A DNA stretch of 64,000 nt from Diprion similis (lineage: Eukaryota; Arthropoda; Insecta; Hymenoptera; Diprionidae): contig NC_060107.1 of the NCBI RefSeq assembly GCF_021155765.1, forward strand, positions 6,000,501 through 6,064,500. Direction: 5' to 3'. The notes under the pieces were generated by a model. That model saw nothing but the letters and a program-made list of their open reading frames with translations, was not told the DNA's origin and did no database searches. This document shows, one piece after another, positions 10,801 to 21,973 of this stretch (positions are counted from its first letter, which is position 1; every line of letters starts with the position of its first letter). Both the position numbers and the translations under genes were made by a program.

Positions 10801-13800
10801 AGGATTTTGAACACCGGTGAATACTGTCCGTTGTCTCTTTAGAATAAATATTTTTATTAGCTTTCAATTGTTTATCTTCGATCTTGGCATCTTGTCCATT
10901 AACACGAACCTCTGGCTTGGTCGAATCAACAACCCCACCTTCTTCAGGAATCCTGCTATCCTCTGTGTTTGTGCATCTTTTCCTCCTATCGGGTACCTCA
11001 CAATCCGTCAAACAGTTCAACTCATAAACCTGATTCAGTTCGCACTTTATTTCCTTAAAATTTAAATTGTGTTCGTTGTCTGTTTGTCCACCGTTTATAT
11101 TCTGGCTGTCCTGTTTTACCTTACTGTCAACATCATTACCATTATCAATAGAACCTGTTTTGTTATACTCCTGACTTTTATTTACCTTAAAAGCATCTTC
11201 GTCGACACATTTATCATCCGGATCATCTTCCTCGATCCAAATGGTACCTTTCGCACGTTTTTTTATAGTGAAACCCTCAAACTTATCATAAAACTTGTCA
11301 CTCTTATCCACCTCATGCCAGGGGCTACCTTTCGACCGTAACAAATGACCACTTTCATGCTTAGCTCGAGTCCTCAGATTGTGGGATGGATTTAATTTTA
11401 AATCAAGACTTCTTCGCGCACCATTGCATTGCACCATATCGATATTGCTCGTGTTGTAATTATCCAATTCAGGTTTCGATGTCTTGTCTACCTTTTCTTC
11501 CGGTAACACGACACTCCGAAGGCTGCGGCTGACGTTTGGAAACAAGCTGCAATCCTTGCTGTAGTGGAAATTAACAAAATATAAACTTTCTTTCATCCTC
11601 CATAGCAGTATAGATGAGGGCTATCATGAGCAACTTAAAGATTGCAAAAATATACCGTTGTTGTCATTGAGAATTGAGTTCTTTTTATTGCAGCGGTATT
11701 CTTCGGAAATCTGTAATGGCTGTTCCAATACTTGATTGTGAAGACAGTGCTCCAATACTGTGATTGAGATTCAAAATTGAACAAGATAATAATGCGAGTG
11801 TTAGGTTTTTCATACAAAATACCACAAAGTCGACCTTGGAGCTTCTATATTTGCAAATAAAAATAACTTTAAAAAACTTGTATGCATCTTAGCGTAATTA
11901 ACGCTTTAAACGTCATGGTTAAGTGTCAACAACACTGATTTGTCAATATTTAGTATTCAGAAAAAACACTCACCCAATGTCTTTCGACCTGTTGAATTTG
12001 AGAAAGGCTTCGACACTGGCTCCTGCATTAATCAAGGTATCCAAAGACAAGAAATTGTCATCATTTCGAACAAAGTTTAGGTGCTGATCACTGCGCACAT
12101 GCTTCTTTAAATCTCTATAGTCGATTCGACATATTTCACAGTAGCCAGCAACCAATTGTTCCGTTCTCCGAGTCCGTGTTGCCCCACCACGAGGCCTACG
12201 AGTCATGTCCTTATCCTGCGTCATGAAAAATTGAAAATATAAGATACCCATATAATAGACAAAACGATCTTAATAAACAATCAACAGGTGTGGTTAGCGT
12301 AACACTAAAGTATGTTAGATTATCCCTTCTTTATAGAAATGGGTGTAAACAGCGTTTGATTTCATACACTGAATACTTTTTAGGTATCATAAATCTGATT
12401 AGAAAGAATGGAAATCAACAGACTAAACGATCTGGCCCTTGTAGCTCCGTTCTGGTGAGTGAAAAACTGCTTTATACAGGGTCATGATGGAATAACACTC
12501 CATAATTTGTATTGCAGGCATGAAATACTTAGTTACACCTTTTCCCTAGACGTTCTTTTTGCAAACGACACAATTCTATTTTTCTTTAACAATGAAGTCA
12601 ATTTCTAATTAATCTTGCACTCACTTTATCTTGCTGGTTGAGAATTGAGACCTTTTTGTTCTCCTTAATATCTTTGCTGCTTACTGTAATCTCTTTCTTT
12701 TCACGCTGTTTAGTGTCAAACGGACAAGTGCCAGGTTCACCTTCAAAATTCAGCTGTGGCCAAGCGGATAATTCCAAAAATATAGGTCTAGTGTCTCTGC
12801 AATAAAGATGGAATATTAATTAGGAGGATATTTAAAAAATCTAAAATTTTATATTTTAGTTAAGTGAGATTCATTTAAAATCAATTACAAATTGGTATTT
12901 CAACAGTTATTCGTTGTTGCAATAAAGACAAATTCTAGTCGAGAAATAATGCCAATCATTGTCCTTACTTTGTGAAAAAAATTATTACCTTTGGAAGGAT
13001 TCAAACTTTATATAAGGCGCCTTCAATTGCTTGACTTTTGTATCCTTGCTTACACTGGGTTGTTGAATCTGTTTCAAGTTGTGTGTGCCTTTAAGAGATG
13101 CATAGATCTTGTCCAACCAGATCTGCAATTTACTTGTCGGCCAGATTGGGATTCCCCAGTTCTGAGCGTTCTTCAACGGGTCCACGGAATACTGTTGTGG
13201 TTGCGTCAAGGCACGCTCCAACATTGCATCCGCTCGAGATTTCTGTTGAAGATGAATTAAACACCTCTGCTATTATAAAGGTAGACTTAACATCATCTCA
13301 TTCACCCAATGACATTTCGCTTGAGTAATGGATCCATATGTTACGAAATAACCATTAGATTCTGAATGGTACAATTGTTTCCATGACTGAGACGAAATAT
13401 CTAATTGCTATGCGTCTTGTAAAGTTCAACTTGTCACATACGAATAGTACTCCTCACGCTGAAGTAATACAGAGTGACCAATACAACAGTAAGTAAATAC
13501 GTAATAAAATATCATATGTAACCAGACATCTATAAATACAGAAAACTATGCATTGGCAACACGCTGCAAATGGTATTAATACAATTCATCGATTAAAATG
13601 TTTCAAGCGGCATAATTCCAGCGGCGCAATTTTCTAACCCGTTAAGTGACATGAATACAATTCAGAGTCATGAAGACTGTTATGATTTAATAATTGAAAC
13701 CACAAGTAATCAGAGTGATGCACAAGGTACATTATTTGGTAAAATTTTTAAAGTCGTGTCGATGCTCAGAGACAAATGTATGAATAATTTGTAGAACAAA

Positions 13801-16594
13801 TATTATAAAATTGTTGAAAAATTTGAAACTTGATACAATTCATTACATACAAATTTATGCCTCATAAAAGGAGACATTTAGCGTCAGCCAATTTTGATTG
13901 AGAATAAACATCATGTTTAGTTCAGACATAACGAAATTTTTATACATATTATTTCAGATAATTTCGTATTACCAAAGTTATTTTATATTTTCATTTTCAG
14001 CACTTTAATTAACTAACAGTTAATTTTTAAATACTTTACGACATAGGAAATATTGCTTGAATAAATTTCTGTATCAAATGATTTGGGACAATTGAGTAGT
14101 AGTAGTGAAGATCTTAAAAATTAACTTGCCGATACACTTTCCAGGATAAAAAAAAGCCAACTTAATTACTTCTAATGATACTGCAAAAGATTTGCAGAAT
14201 AATCTGGTTTTATTTTTAATGTCAATGCATGTCATCTGCGGCAAATGTTGCCTAACGATGCGATCTTACTGCATAAACTTACAGGTCTTGAGGTGATGCC
14301 TCGTAAATTAGTTGAATTAGCAAGTGGGGATTCAGCAGCTGGCGACGGAGTTGGGGGAGTTGGTATCGGTGTTGGGACTTCTACGCTCCGCAGCGAGGGG
14401 AGACCCCCGCTCCCTCCGCTGGCCCAGCCCCATTTAACTTTATCTCCGCTTGTCTGTCCCGATTTGTCTGCTCGATCGCTAACTACAAGTGTAACGCTCT
14501 TCCCAAAAAACAGTTCAATTCTCTGTAACAAGACAAAATAAAATGATTAGAAAGAATAATAAAAAGTTTGGCACACGTTTTAAAGTACAATTGATAAAAA
14601 AGAATTATACATATATATGGGGCACCATGTAATCTACTCTACCAACACATATACACTCGTTGATAATATATTTGACTTCAAGAGATATTTGTTTTTTCGC
14701 TTCAAGTAGTGGTGATAATTATTGGCAAGATACGGTGCTGACAAAGCATCAACAGAAAGTGAAATAGGAAAACTGCCAAAACATAAATGTCAGCAGGATT
14801 ACTGACATGTTATACGTAAATAATATGACCATACATATTAAGTGAACTGCAAAATGCAAGTCTGTTAACAATAAGCACCTGCTATAAAGGAATAACATAA
14901 TGAGTTGTGTTTGATCATGTTGTAGAGCTAGCAGTGTTGAAAAATTGTCTGTGGATTTAAGATAATTCTTTTAGTAAAGTGGAAATATATTGTTTTAGAT
15001 ATTCATAATTTACGGGGCCGGGAGGAGATGGCACGAGAATTGGAAAAAGACCGAAAATGAAAAAGAGCAGAGACGAGAAATAAAGTAAAGTAAACACATT
15101 CCTGGTTGGACAACAATGAGAGCTCTCCCATTGTTGTAAGGAATTTAAAATTTCTTCCGGCGATAAATACAAGGAATATTTGACACGCGTATGAGGTGAT
15201 TGAATATTGAATAAAAAATGCGAAGCCCTGACAAGGCTTGAAAGTGTCTAAAATTAGAATAAGGGAGTTATAAACTCCGTAACACACTTACAAGAGGCAG
15301 AGTCACTGGCCCTAGCGGCCTGCTGCTGTCAAGCAATCCCCCGAAACACTAACATTTTCACAAACACTCGTGAGTAAGATTATATCGCGTTCGAATGAAT
15401 TGCGGTTCGCAAATCAAGGGCAAATCGCATCAGCAGTGTTGCGTCGTTTCAAATACGACGCTAAACACGGTGGTAATTTTGTTTGAACGATAAAAATCGA
15501 GGGAATAAAGCGGAGACTCGGGATCGCGGATCCAAACCTGTCAGGCACAAAATGGCCAATCGTCGTTAACAGCTTGCCGCTAGTGCCTAGAGGCGGCGCT
15601 TTGCGCCCCATATTCGCATATTAAACTCTGTAAATGTTTCCGAAAAAAATATCAAATGAATTTCAGGGTTCGTATAGCTATCGTAGCATTATTTTCCTTG
15701 CACATTTTAATATCAAACTTTTGAAAAAGATCGCACCACTTTAAAACTTTCGAAAACAGCCTCAAGATGGCGCTCGGCGTTCTATATTTTTCACCTATAG
15801 ACACACCGTTTTTCGGTTGGTGGTGTGTTTTGTTTTTTTTATCCTCCTCTTCTCTCACTCTGTTTTGTTTCACGTTTCAAACGTCTGTAAACATTCGAAA
15901 TTCAATTTACGAATCGTTCGATCTTTCCTGTGACTCGTAGCGTCCTTCTAACTCTTTAAAAAAGACCCCCCGGCTTTTAGAGACGCGGAATTTAGGGCGG
16001 AGCCCCGCGCAGCTTGGTAACAACTCGACCAGCCAACAGCTTATGCAGCGAGAAACGAGCGAACCGGCCGCGATACAGTGCGTCCGTCAAAACTGTAGAG
16101 AATAACAAGCGCGGAAGAGAATTTTGAACGAAGGTATACAAACTCGAACTCTAGTTCGTGGAGAATCGCCGGGGGTCGGATTTACATTTTTCTCCGACAC
16201 AAATAGTCTCGTAATATTAAAATCCTGTAAGCAGACGTTGGCTGCACATATAATCAAGTCAAACGACCGGAAGTTATGCCGAAGGAACTATGGCTCGTCG
16301 GTTGAAGAAATGGCGGGAAGAACTGACAATGAGAGGTTGTCTGGCCGAAATGTGTTGAAATAATAAGTCAGACGGAGAGCTTGTCGCGAACTTTCATGAA
16401 AAGTGAATGCAATAAATGAGCAAAAGAGACGAAATGGTTGATTTCAGAAAATGCTTTGCTGAACAATAAACTCGTACTCACCCCACCAAGATCCTTTATT
16501 TTAGCTTCTAGCTTATGTGACAGGACATGATTTTTTATATCCAAATAGAAGGTATTTTTCTCCAAGGGTTTGGGTCCTTTCTGAATACGAACAT
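7808..16594 (-). CDS. chif: Chiffon / DBF4, Cdc7 kinase regulatory subunit with long insect C-terminus
   Basis: Six exons, reading right to left: 16594-16482, 14522-14283, 13242-12989, 12796-12625, 12215-11974 and 11558-7808. All joins are GT-AG and in phase, giving about 1588 residues plus an unresolved first exon. Motif N (KNTFYLDIKNH...KDLGG, continuing RIELFFGKSVTLVVSDR across the first intron) is the BRCT-like part. Motif M (LKAPYIKFES then DTRPIFLELSAWPQ...CPFD) spans exons 3-4. Motif C is the DBF4 zinc finger in exon 5, GYCEICRIDYRDLKKHVRSD with C-x2-C...H-x5-H. Motifs M and C bind and activate Cdc7 for origin firing. The last exon adds 1249 Ser/Lys/Arg/Asp-rich, mostly disordered residues. 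By known fly biology this corresponds to the Chiffon-B part that partners Gcn5 in the CHAT acetyltransferase complex; that is inference here. The first exon requires a one-base overhang before position 16594, and I could not place it. Confidence 0.92.
8060..8740 (-). repeat. Degenerate ~45-residue repeats in Chiffon C-terminal region
   Basis: Within the last chiffon exon, the encoded protein carries about four diverged copies of a module: Lys-rich start (KDTNL or KDCHPV), SRKQ or SRTPP, Asn/Ser linker, KRQR or KRHQ, then SSE and an acidic segment (HSDFEDEN, NSDIEEEN, DSDIEF). The spacing is about 40-50 residues. The unit alternates a basic nuclear-localisation-like patch with a Ser/acidic patch that resembles casein-kinase-2 sites. 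Confidence 0.55.
15293..16110. promoter_or_regulatory. GC-richer promoter-like stretch inside chiffon intron
   Basis: This part of the large first resolved intron (16481-14523) is richer in G+C than its surroundings. It contains GGCGGCGC and GGGCGGAGCC blocks near 15590 and 16000. On the minus strand a strong donor (CTT|GTAAGTG) occurs at about 15292, which could end a non-coding first exon. It may be an internal chiffon promoter or the true 5' region of a shorter transcript. No transcript evidence is available. Confidence 0.3.
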
Positions 16595-17090
16595 CTATAA
16601 AAAGAACGATATATTCACAATTGAGCTGAAATCTGGGAGTTCCCGTTTCAGTTGCATATAAACGCCAACTGTTTTCATTTATATAACCTATAATTTGATA
16701 TTTTACCGAATGAGCATCAACGGTGAATGCAAAGACTATGTAAACCGTCGTAAGCAGACCGTGATATAAATAAATACGTATTGTTTCAAGAATTCGATAG
16801 TTGTTGAATGAACTTATTATGTAAATACCGTGTATGTACATTGTTTTATCACATACAGCAAGACAGATTCTGCATCGATTGGAATTCTACGGTTTTAGCG
16901 TGAAACAATAACAAATAATACAAGACAAAAAAAGAGAGAGAGAGAGCGAACGCTTGTTTACACGGAATTGAATATTACATCGAGCGCATACTTCATTCAT
17001 GTATTAATATAATTTACGCAACGTGATTATTATGCTTTGTTTATTCAACGTACGGGAACGTCTATCCGTCTCCCTCGACCTGTTTTCTTG

Positions 17091-17118
17091 TGGCTGCTGC
17101 TGCTGCTGCTGCTGCTGG
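17091..17118 (+). repeat. CTG trinucleotide microsatellite
   Basis: About eight consecutive TGC/CTG units. In one frame they encode a run of leucines that mimics a signal peptide. No gene is supported around it. Confidence 0.8.
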
Positions 17119-18289
17119 GCCTTGGACGGCGATACCATTCCTATGCGATCCCCCGCGCGACCCGCGACACGAATATTTCCTTCTCGCTAAACGTTTTTAC
17201 CGTTAAAACACTTCCCATTCTCACTGTGATCTCACATATCACTAACCGAATTTACGGGGGGGCTGGGCATCACTTCATTGATAAACCAACGTTGATGTGA
17301 CTTTTACTGGATGATTATTCAATGCATATTTTTCTCGGTACCGTAGATGAAAGTTTTCCTTCGCAACAGCTTGCTGTGTACTTTCAGTCTCAAAAACATT
17401 CGCCTTCTGAGAAACGGTGCTGATAACCTGAAAACAAGATATTACCCTAGTTAGGGATTTCGGCATTGCCAACGACGAGTTGACTAGTATATTTTGTAGC
17501 TTTAAGTTTTTCTATTCCTACTATTTTTACTACGGTTCAGCCAATCAGAATCATTTCTATAACCAATCAGCGGGCTCAATGCCTAGTGAATATGTACGAA
17601 TTGAAAAATATATTCTGTTGGCGCCAAGAGTTTCAAACCCGTATCTACTGAAAAAAAAAAAAAAAAATTATGTTACTCGATCTTGAAAGAGTCGAATAAA
17701 CTTTGAGCATATTGAGTATACGATAAAACTTGTACAATCAGAGCTGCCGTGTGGGCAAAAAATGTTAAAACATTTCTTAAAAATTTTAAAGTATGTAATT
17801 GAAAAAAAAAAATACTGTTGAAGATGGTAGTAAACCGTTTATGGACCACAAATTTTTCTAAATGAATAGTGGGAAAGAAGTACGACCAAAATATTGATTC
17901 ACCTGAATTAAGTAACTCTATTGTGAACAGAGTACTCCACATTATATAAATACTTTGCACGAATGCACGTGTACGTCGTCTTATCCAGCCAACATTGAAA
18001 TCGGATACGATTTATGATGTGAGATTTTCGTTATCTTAATTTGACCAATAACTGGGTGAGGTCAACGTAAACTGACGGTGAAGTATTATTACGTACTTCC
18101 ACCATGTTCAACTACCACATGGTCAATGCATTCTATTATCAACTTCCTGATTCAATTTGTTAATGTTTTATGATTTCAAAGCGTCTCGGAACGAAAAGTT
18201 CTTAGGCTGGCCCATTAAAAAATATTTTATTCCCGACATCAACCATGAAGTTAACTTTTTTGACCTGAAAAGTGGGACGAAAGTGGCAT

Positions 18290-18364
18290 ATTTTTCCCGC
18301 TCAACTTTTTACCCTCATTTGCCGGAAAAAATTCCACTTTATTCCCGCTGAATGCGGGAAAAAT
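18290..18364. repeat. Short inverted repeat with CCCGC arms
   Basis: ATTTTTCCCGC at 18290-18300 is the exact reverse complement of GCGGGAAAAAT at 18354-18364, with 53 bp between. It may be the remnant of a small foldback element, or chance in A/T-rich DNA. Confidence 0.4.
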
Positions 18365-18384
18365 GATAGAATACTTACACGGTA

Positions 18385-18428
18385 GAATATGATAATGATG
18401 ACGATGACGATAATGATAATGATGATGA
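18385..18428 (+). repeat. GAT/GAC trinucleotide-rich tract
   Basis: Imperfect run of AATGAT, GACGAT and GATGAT units. On the minus strand it produces an artefactual His/Tyr-rich frame. Confidence 0.7.
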
Positions 18429-18461
18429 AAAAAGAATATTCCTAAGTGGGAGGGGGGCTGT

Positions 18462-18481
18462 CCCCCCCCCCCCCCCCCCCC
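18462..18481 (+). repeat. 20-base poly-C homopolymer
   Basis: An uninterrupted run of 20 C flanked by TGT and AAC, immediately after a G-rich AGGGGGGCTG segment. The length may be unreliable, since such runs are hard to sequence. Confidence 0.85.
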
Positions 18482-18590
18482 AACCCTTGGTGGAGACCCC
18501 AAATTTTTTCATCATTTAGATTTTACTTGCACAACCATGATTCAAGATCGCTGACTTGAAGTACGTTAAAGTCGGTATTGAAGTCAACTA

Positions 18591-18626
18591 GACCCCAATT
18601 AGGTGTTGGGGTCGACTGGACCCCAA
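18591..18626. repeat. Triple GACCCCAA stem set
   Basis: GACCCCAA at 18591-18598, its reverse complement TTGGGGTC at 18606-18613, and GACCCCAA again at 18619-18626. The middle copy can pair with either neighbour, giving two mutually exclusive 8-bp hairpins. Confidence 0.6.
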
Positions 18627-19089
18627 TAAGGAAACCGAAAACGGCAAACACAAACTGACCAAGAAGGGCAACACCCGCTCGCGCTGCGGTCGACATAGAA
18701 TTACTCTCAGCACTCAGCTAAAAGATTCAATATATTCAAGTGAATATAGACGATGAACGCGCGTATATTTGATTAACATCCATTTTTCCGTTGTTTCATT
18801 TCGGCACTCTCCTTGTGCGGAATGTGAAATGTCCACTGATCTGTATTCTGTGTATTCAACTGGATACCGGATGGCAACTTTACGTCCGCAAATGCAAACG
18901 TAGCGTGCAAGCTTGATTTTGGTAGCAAAAAACGCGGGAAGAGAAATCGTTCAACTTTCCGTGTAGCTCTTTTGCTACAAATATTTCACAGATTCAAACA
19001 TTCCAGATCAGGAGGTTTAGTAAACATTACTCTGGTGAAAATTTTTACTACTACGAATCTTTACGAAAATTGAAATATTTTGTATTTTT

Positions 19090-19249
19090 TCGTACAAAAT
19101 AGTAAATATGCATAGTTTTTTGTAAAGAGTGGTTAATGGTTTTTGAAGAATTGTAGTATCTTGTAGATTTATTTACTGAAAAGATACAGATTTTCATGAA
19201 AACATGCAAGTTTTTATTAGAAACTATGCATATTTACTATTTTGTACGA
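19090..19249. repeat. 29-bp perfect inverted repeat, foldback/MITE-like
   Basis: The arm at 19090-19118 (TCGTACAAAATAGTAAATAT and nine further bases) is exactly reverse-complementary to 19221-19249. They are separated by 102 bp of AT-rich non-coding DNA. The whole unit is 160 bp, the size of a small non-autonomous foldback element. No protein is encoded and I do not see a convincing flanking target duplication. Confidence 0.6.
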
Positions 19250-20044
19250 CAACAATTTCTTGTGAAAAATTTGTAGAATTCAACATTTCTTTATTTCGTT
19301 GTCAAATGAAAATTCATTGGACCATTTTTGTTCAGAATTGTGTATAAAATGGGACTGTTGAGCCCTTTTTCGTGTTTGAGATACATGGGCTTCGATGTTT
19401 GGAGATAATACGTCAACATCGAAATTATAGAGTGTATAGAGCAATAAAGGATAACTTAGGATTATAAAAAGTGAGCCTATTTTATGGTGCAAATAAGGGT
19501 GGCGCTATCAAATGAAAGTTGGCCATCTGAAGTTAGCCGGAGTTGAAGTGGACCTGTATGTATATTAACTAAATTCACATTCAATTTTGAATCAATCAGC
19601 CCGACGTTGTTAATCTATGCATTAACTAAGGATAGTGAAGATATATCCTCAGTCAACGTTCTATGTACTCTTATTTGCCGACAGAGTTTGACCCAGTGAT
19701 CTGTATACATATATACATATATAACCACACTTTGAAGGCGCCATCCATTAAAGATTGACCTTTGACATTTGCAGGTCGGAGATATCCACTGGGAAACGAA
19801 GAAGAACACGTTTGCGGACTCGATCTGTCGCACACAAAGTCTATGAAAAATAATCACACTTATACAACGATTTGGGGCGGGAGGGAGCCCCCCCCCGCCA
19901 TCCTTTTACTGACCCTTCACATCACTTCACATTCGCGCCAGTTTTAGTATTAAACCTCGACGAGTGGAGCACGTGGCAATTGGGCTCGATAGACATTTGG
20001 TAGTACAATAGAATCGTAACTGTGATTATCAAAACAAAGACGCA

Positions 20045-21973
20045 ATGCTGTCGCAAATTTATTCGAGGAAAATTATCCAACACGTGGCAGCCGGTGCAAG
20101 AAACTTTTACAGGAACTCATACGATTCAAATCAAGATGCAACGGAAGTTGAAATCCCCGTACCGTGGGGCAAGATAGCTGGTGAGAGGATCAGTTTAAAA
20201 AAAATAAAATCAACTTTCATTTCTACCGTTACAATCATCTATCTTGCGACAACATTAATTCGAATATGGTCAATGTCCGTCTCTATTATCCGCATTTCAG
20301 TTGATGTTCACTGATCTAACCTCAAAAACCCATTTCATCATGGTTATGTTCAAGAAAACGCATTCGTATCGTAACTGTCGTCTGTACAAATAATGACACT
20401 TGACCGTGACCGAATGGATGGAGCTTAAAAATTTGGATAGATACATCATTTATTTGGACTGTGAGTAGTCAAGTCTGCATAACTAGAAACAACGTCTTGA
20501 CACTCATACAGGGTCGTGGCAGTCCAAAAGTGTGATTTGAGCAGGCTCGTCGGAGCAACGTTTGTCAGTTGTTTACAATTACAAATGATCCTAGTCAGCA
20601 TTATTTGAACAAAATACCTTTTTTTGCTTGTGATCTGCAATCACATTCACTTTACGAACTTTCATATCAGCACAAATATACACTGTGCTTCTGTGTACTG
20701 AAGTATCGAGATTGACACAGGACTGTTATGGTTCATTCAATTGCGTACTATCCTGGTGCTTCCGACGGCCCTGTGTGTAAAATTATTTGCTTTCTTAGCC
20801 CATTTGCATTCTCGTTCATAAATGAATACATTTTTCATCCAAATTCAAAAGCAGGATCTCATTAAAAATATTAGAATATTCCTTTATTTCTTTTTTCTTT
20901 GAACTATCGTAATCATCGATGATAGATTCCAAAAAAAAAAAACCAAACGTGCAATTAAGAATTACAATAATTGTATGGGTATGCCAGACGTTGAACATTA
21001 AATTTTGTTTCAAACTTGTGTAATATCGGAATAGATTGCAAATGTTGTATGAGTCAGAGACGAACTGCTGATAACGGTGGTTTATCTTCACTTGTATACT
21101 TGATTGAAAGAAATCTTAAATGGTTCTGCAGGTAAATGGTGGGGGCCAAAAGACCGGCAGCCAATTTTGGCGTTTCACGGATGGCAGGATAATGCAGCAA
21201 CGTTCGATACGTTGATCCCGTTCCTACCCAAGGGAACTTCTGTACTTGCAATGGATATGCCCGGCCATGGATATTCATCCTGGTTACCAGCTGGAATACC
21301 ATATTCATTGATGAACACTGTCCTACTAGTTAAAAGGATAGTCAAATATTACGATTGGAGGAAAGTGAAATTCATGGGTCATTCGATGGGCAGCATGGTC
21401 GTGTTTTTATACGCATCGTATTTCCCTCAAGAAATGGACTTTGGCATCGGTATCGACCTCGTGAAGCCACCCTCTATAGATGTCAATAAATATTCCAAAA
21501 TAATCGCCGAGCATGCAGAAAATATCCTTAGAATAGAGGCTAGGACAACGGATCCACCCACTTACGGTGATGAAGAAATTATGCACAAATGGATAAAGGG
21601 AACACAATATTCTTTGGACGAGGCTGCTTGCAGGCTGCTCATGAAACGAGGAGTTAAAGAAGTTGGAAAGGGCGAATTTATATTCAGTAAAGATCCAAGG
21701 CTGATCACATATACTTCTTTTGACTCAGGCTACACCCATGACCACATCTTAAAGCTAGCCGAACAAATCACTTGTCCATACAGGCTGATTAAAGCTTCGG
21801 ATTCACCTTTTTATCAGGATAAGAACCTGGTTCTCGAAACTGTTGAGAAAATGAGTATAAATAGTTCAGACTTTGCCTATACCGTAGTGCCTGGTAAACA
21901 CCATTTACATTTAACACATCCTGAAAGAGTGACCGAAATACTCAATCCATTTTTAGAAAAGCACAATAAATAG
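20045..21973 (+). CDS. kraken: Kraken / serine hydrolase-like alpha/beta hydrolase
   Basis: Two exons (20045-20180 and 21132-21973) join in phase across a 951-bp GT-AG intron to give 325 residues, the usual length of kraken/SERHL proteins (about 310-330). The start ATG opens a basic, possibly mitochondrial or peroxisomal, N-terminus followed by EIPVPWGKIAGKWWG. Alpha/beta-hydrolase motifs are clear: the oxyanion-hole region FHGWQDNAATFDTLIPFLP (about 60-78), DMPGHGYSSW (87-96), and the nucleophile elbow GHSMGS with Ser at residue 130. The terminal histidine lies in PGKHHLHLTHPERV (His 302 or 303). The third (acidic) catalytic residue I did not fix. The natural substrate is not established for the family. 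It stands alone between chiffon (divergent) and PFKFB (same strand). Confidence 0.93.

Larger units (their letters stand above)
16595..20044. other. Intergenic region with simple repeats between chiffon and kraken
   Basis: I found no supportable coding exon, apart from the missing chiffon first exon that should lie here. The region holds AG and CTG microsatellites, GAT-type trinucleotides, a 20-C run and two sets of inverted repeats listed separately. The open frames crossing these runs encode poly-Leu or poly-His tracts and are composition artefacts. Confidence 0.5.

Noticed and set aside
16124-16363. 79-codon plus-strand frame in the GC-richer segment
   Set aside because: No recognisable motif and no splice partners, and it lies within a chiffon intron.
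17037-17300. Plus-strand 87-codon frame starting with a leucine-rich, signal-peptide-like run
   Set aside because: The leucines come entirely from a CTG microsatellite, and there is no conserved sequence after it.
17300-17473. Possible chiffon first exon containing MPKSLTR
   Set aside because: The donor after it leaves the wrong phase for the exon at 16594, and the peptide does not resemble DBF4 N-termini.
18251-18502. Minus-strand frame with poly-Gly and His/Tyr-rich segments
   Set aside because: Produced by the 20-C run and the GAT-rich tract. Composition artefact.
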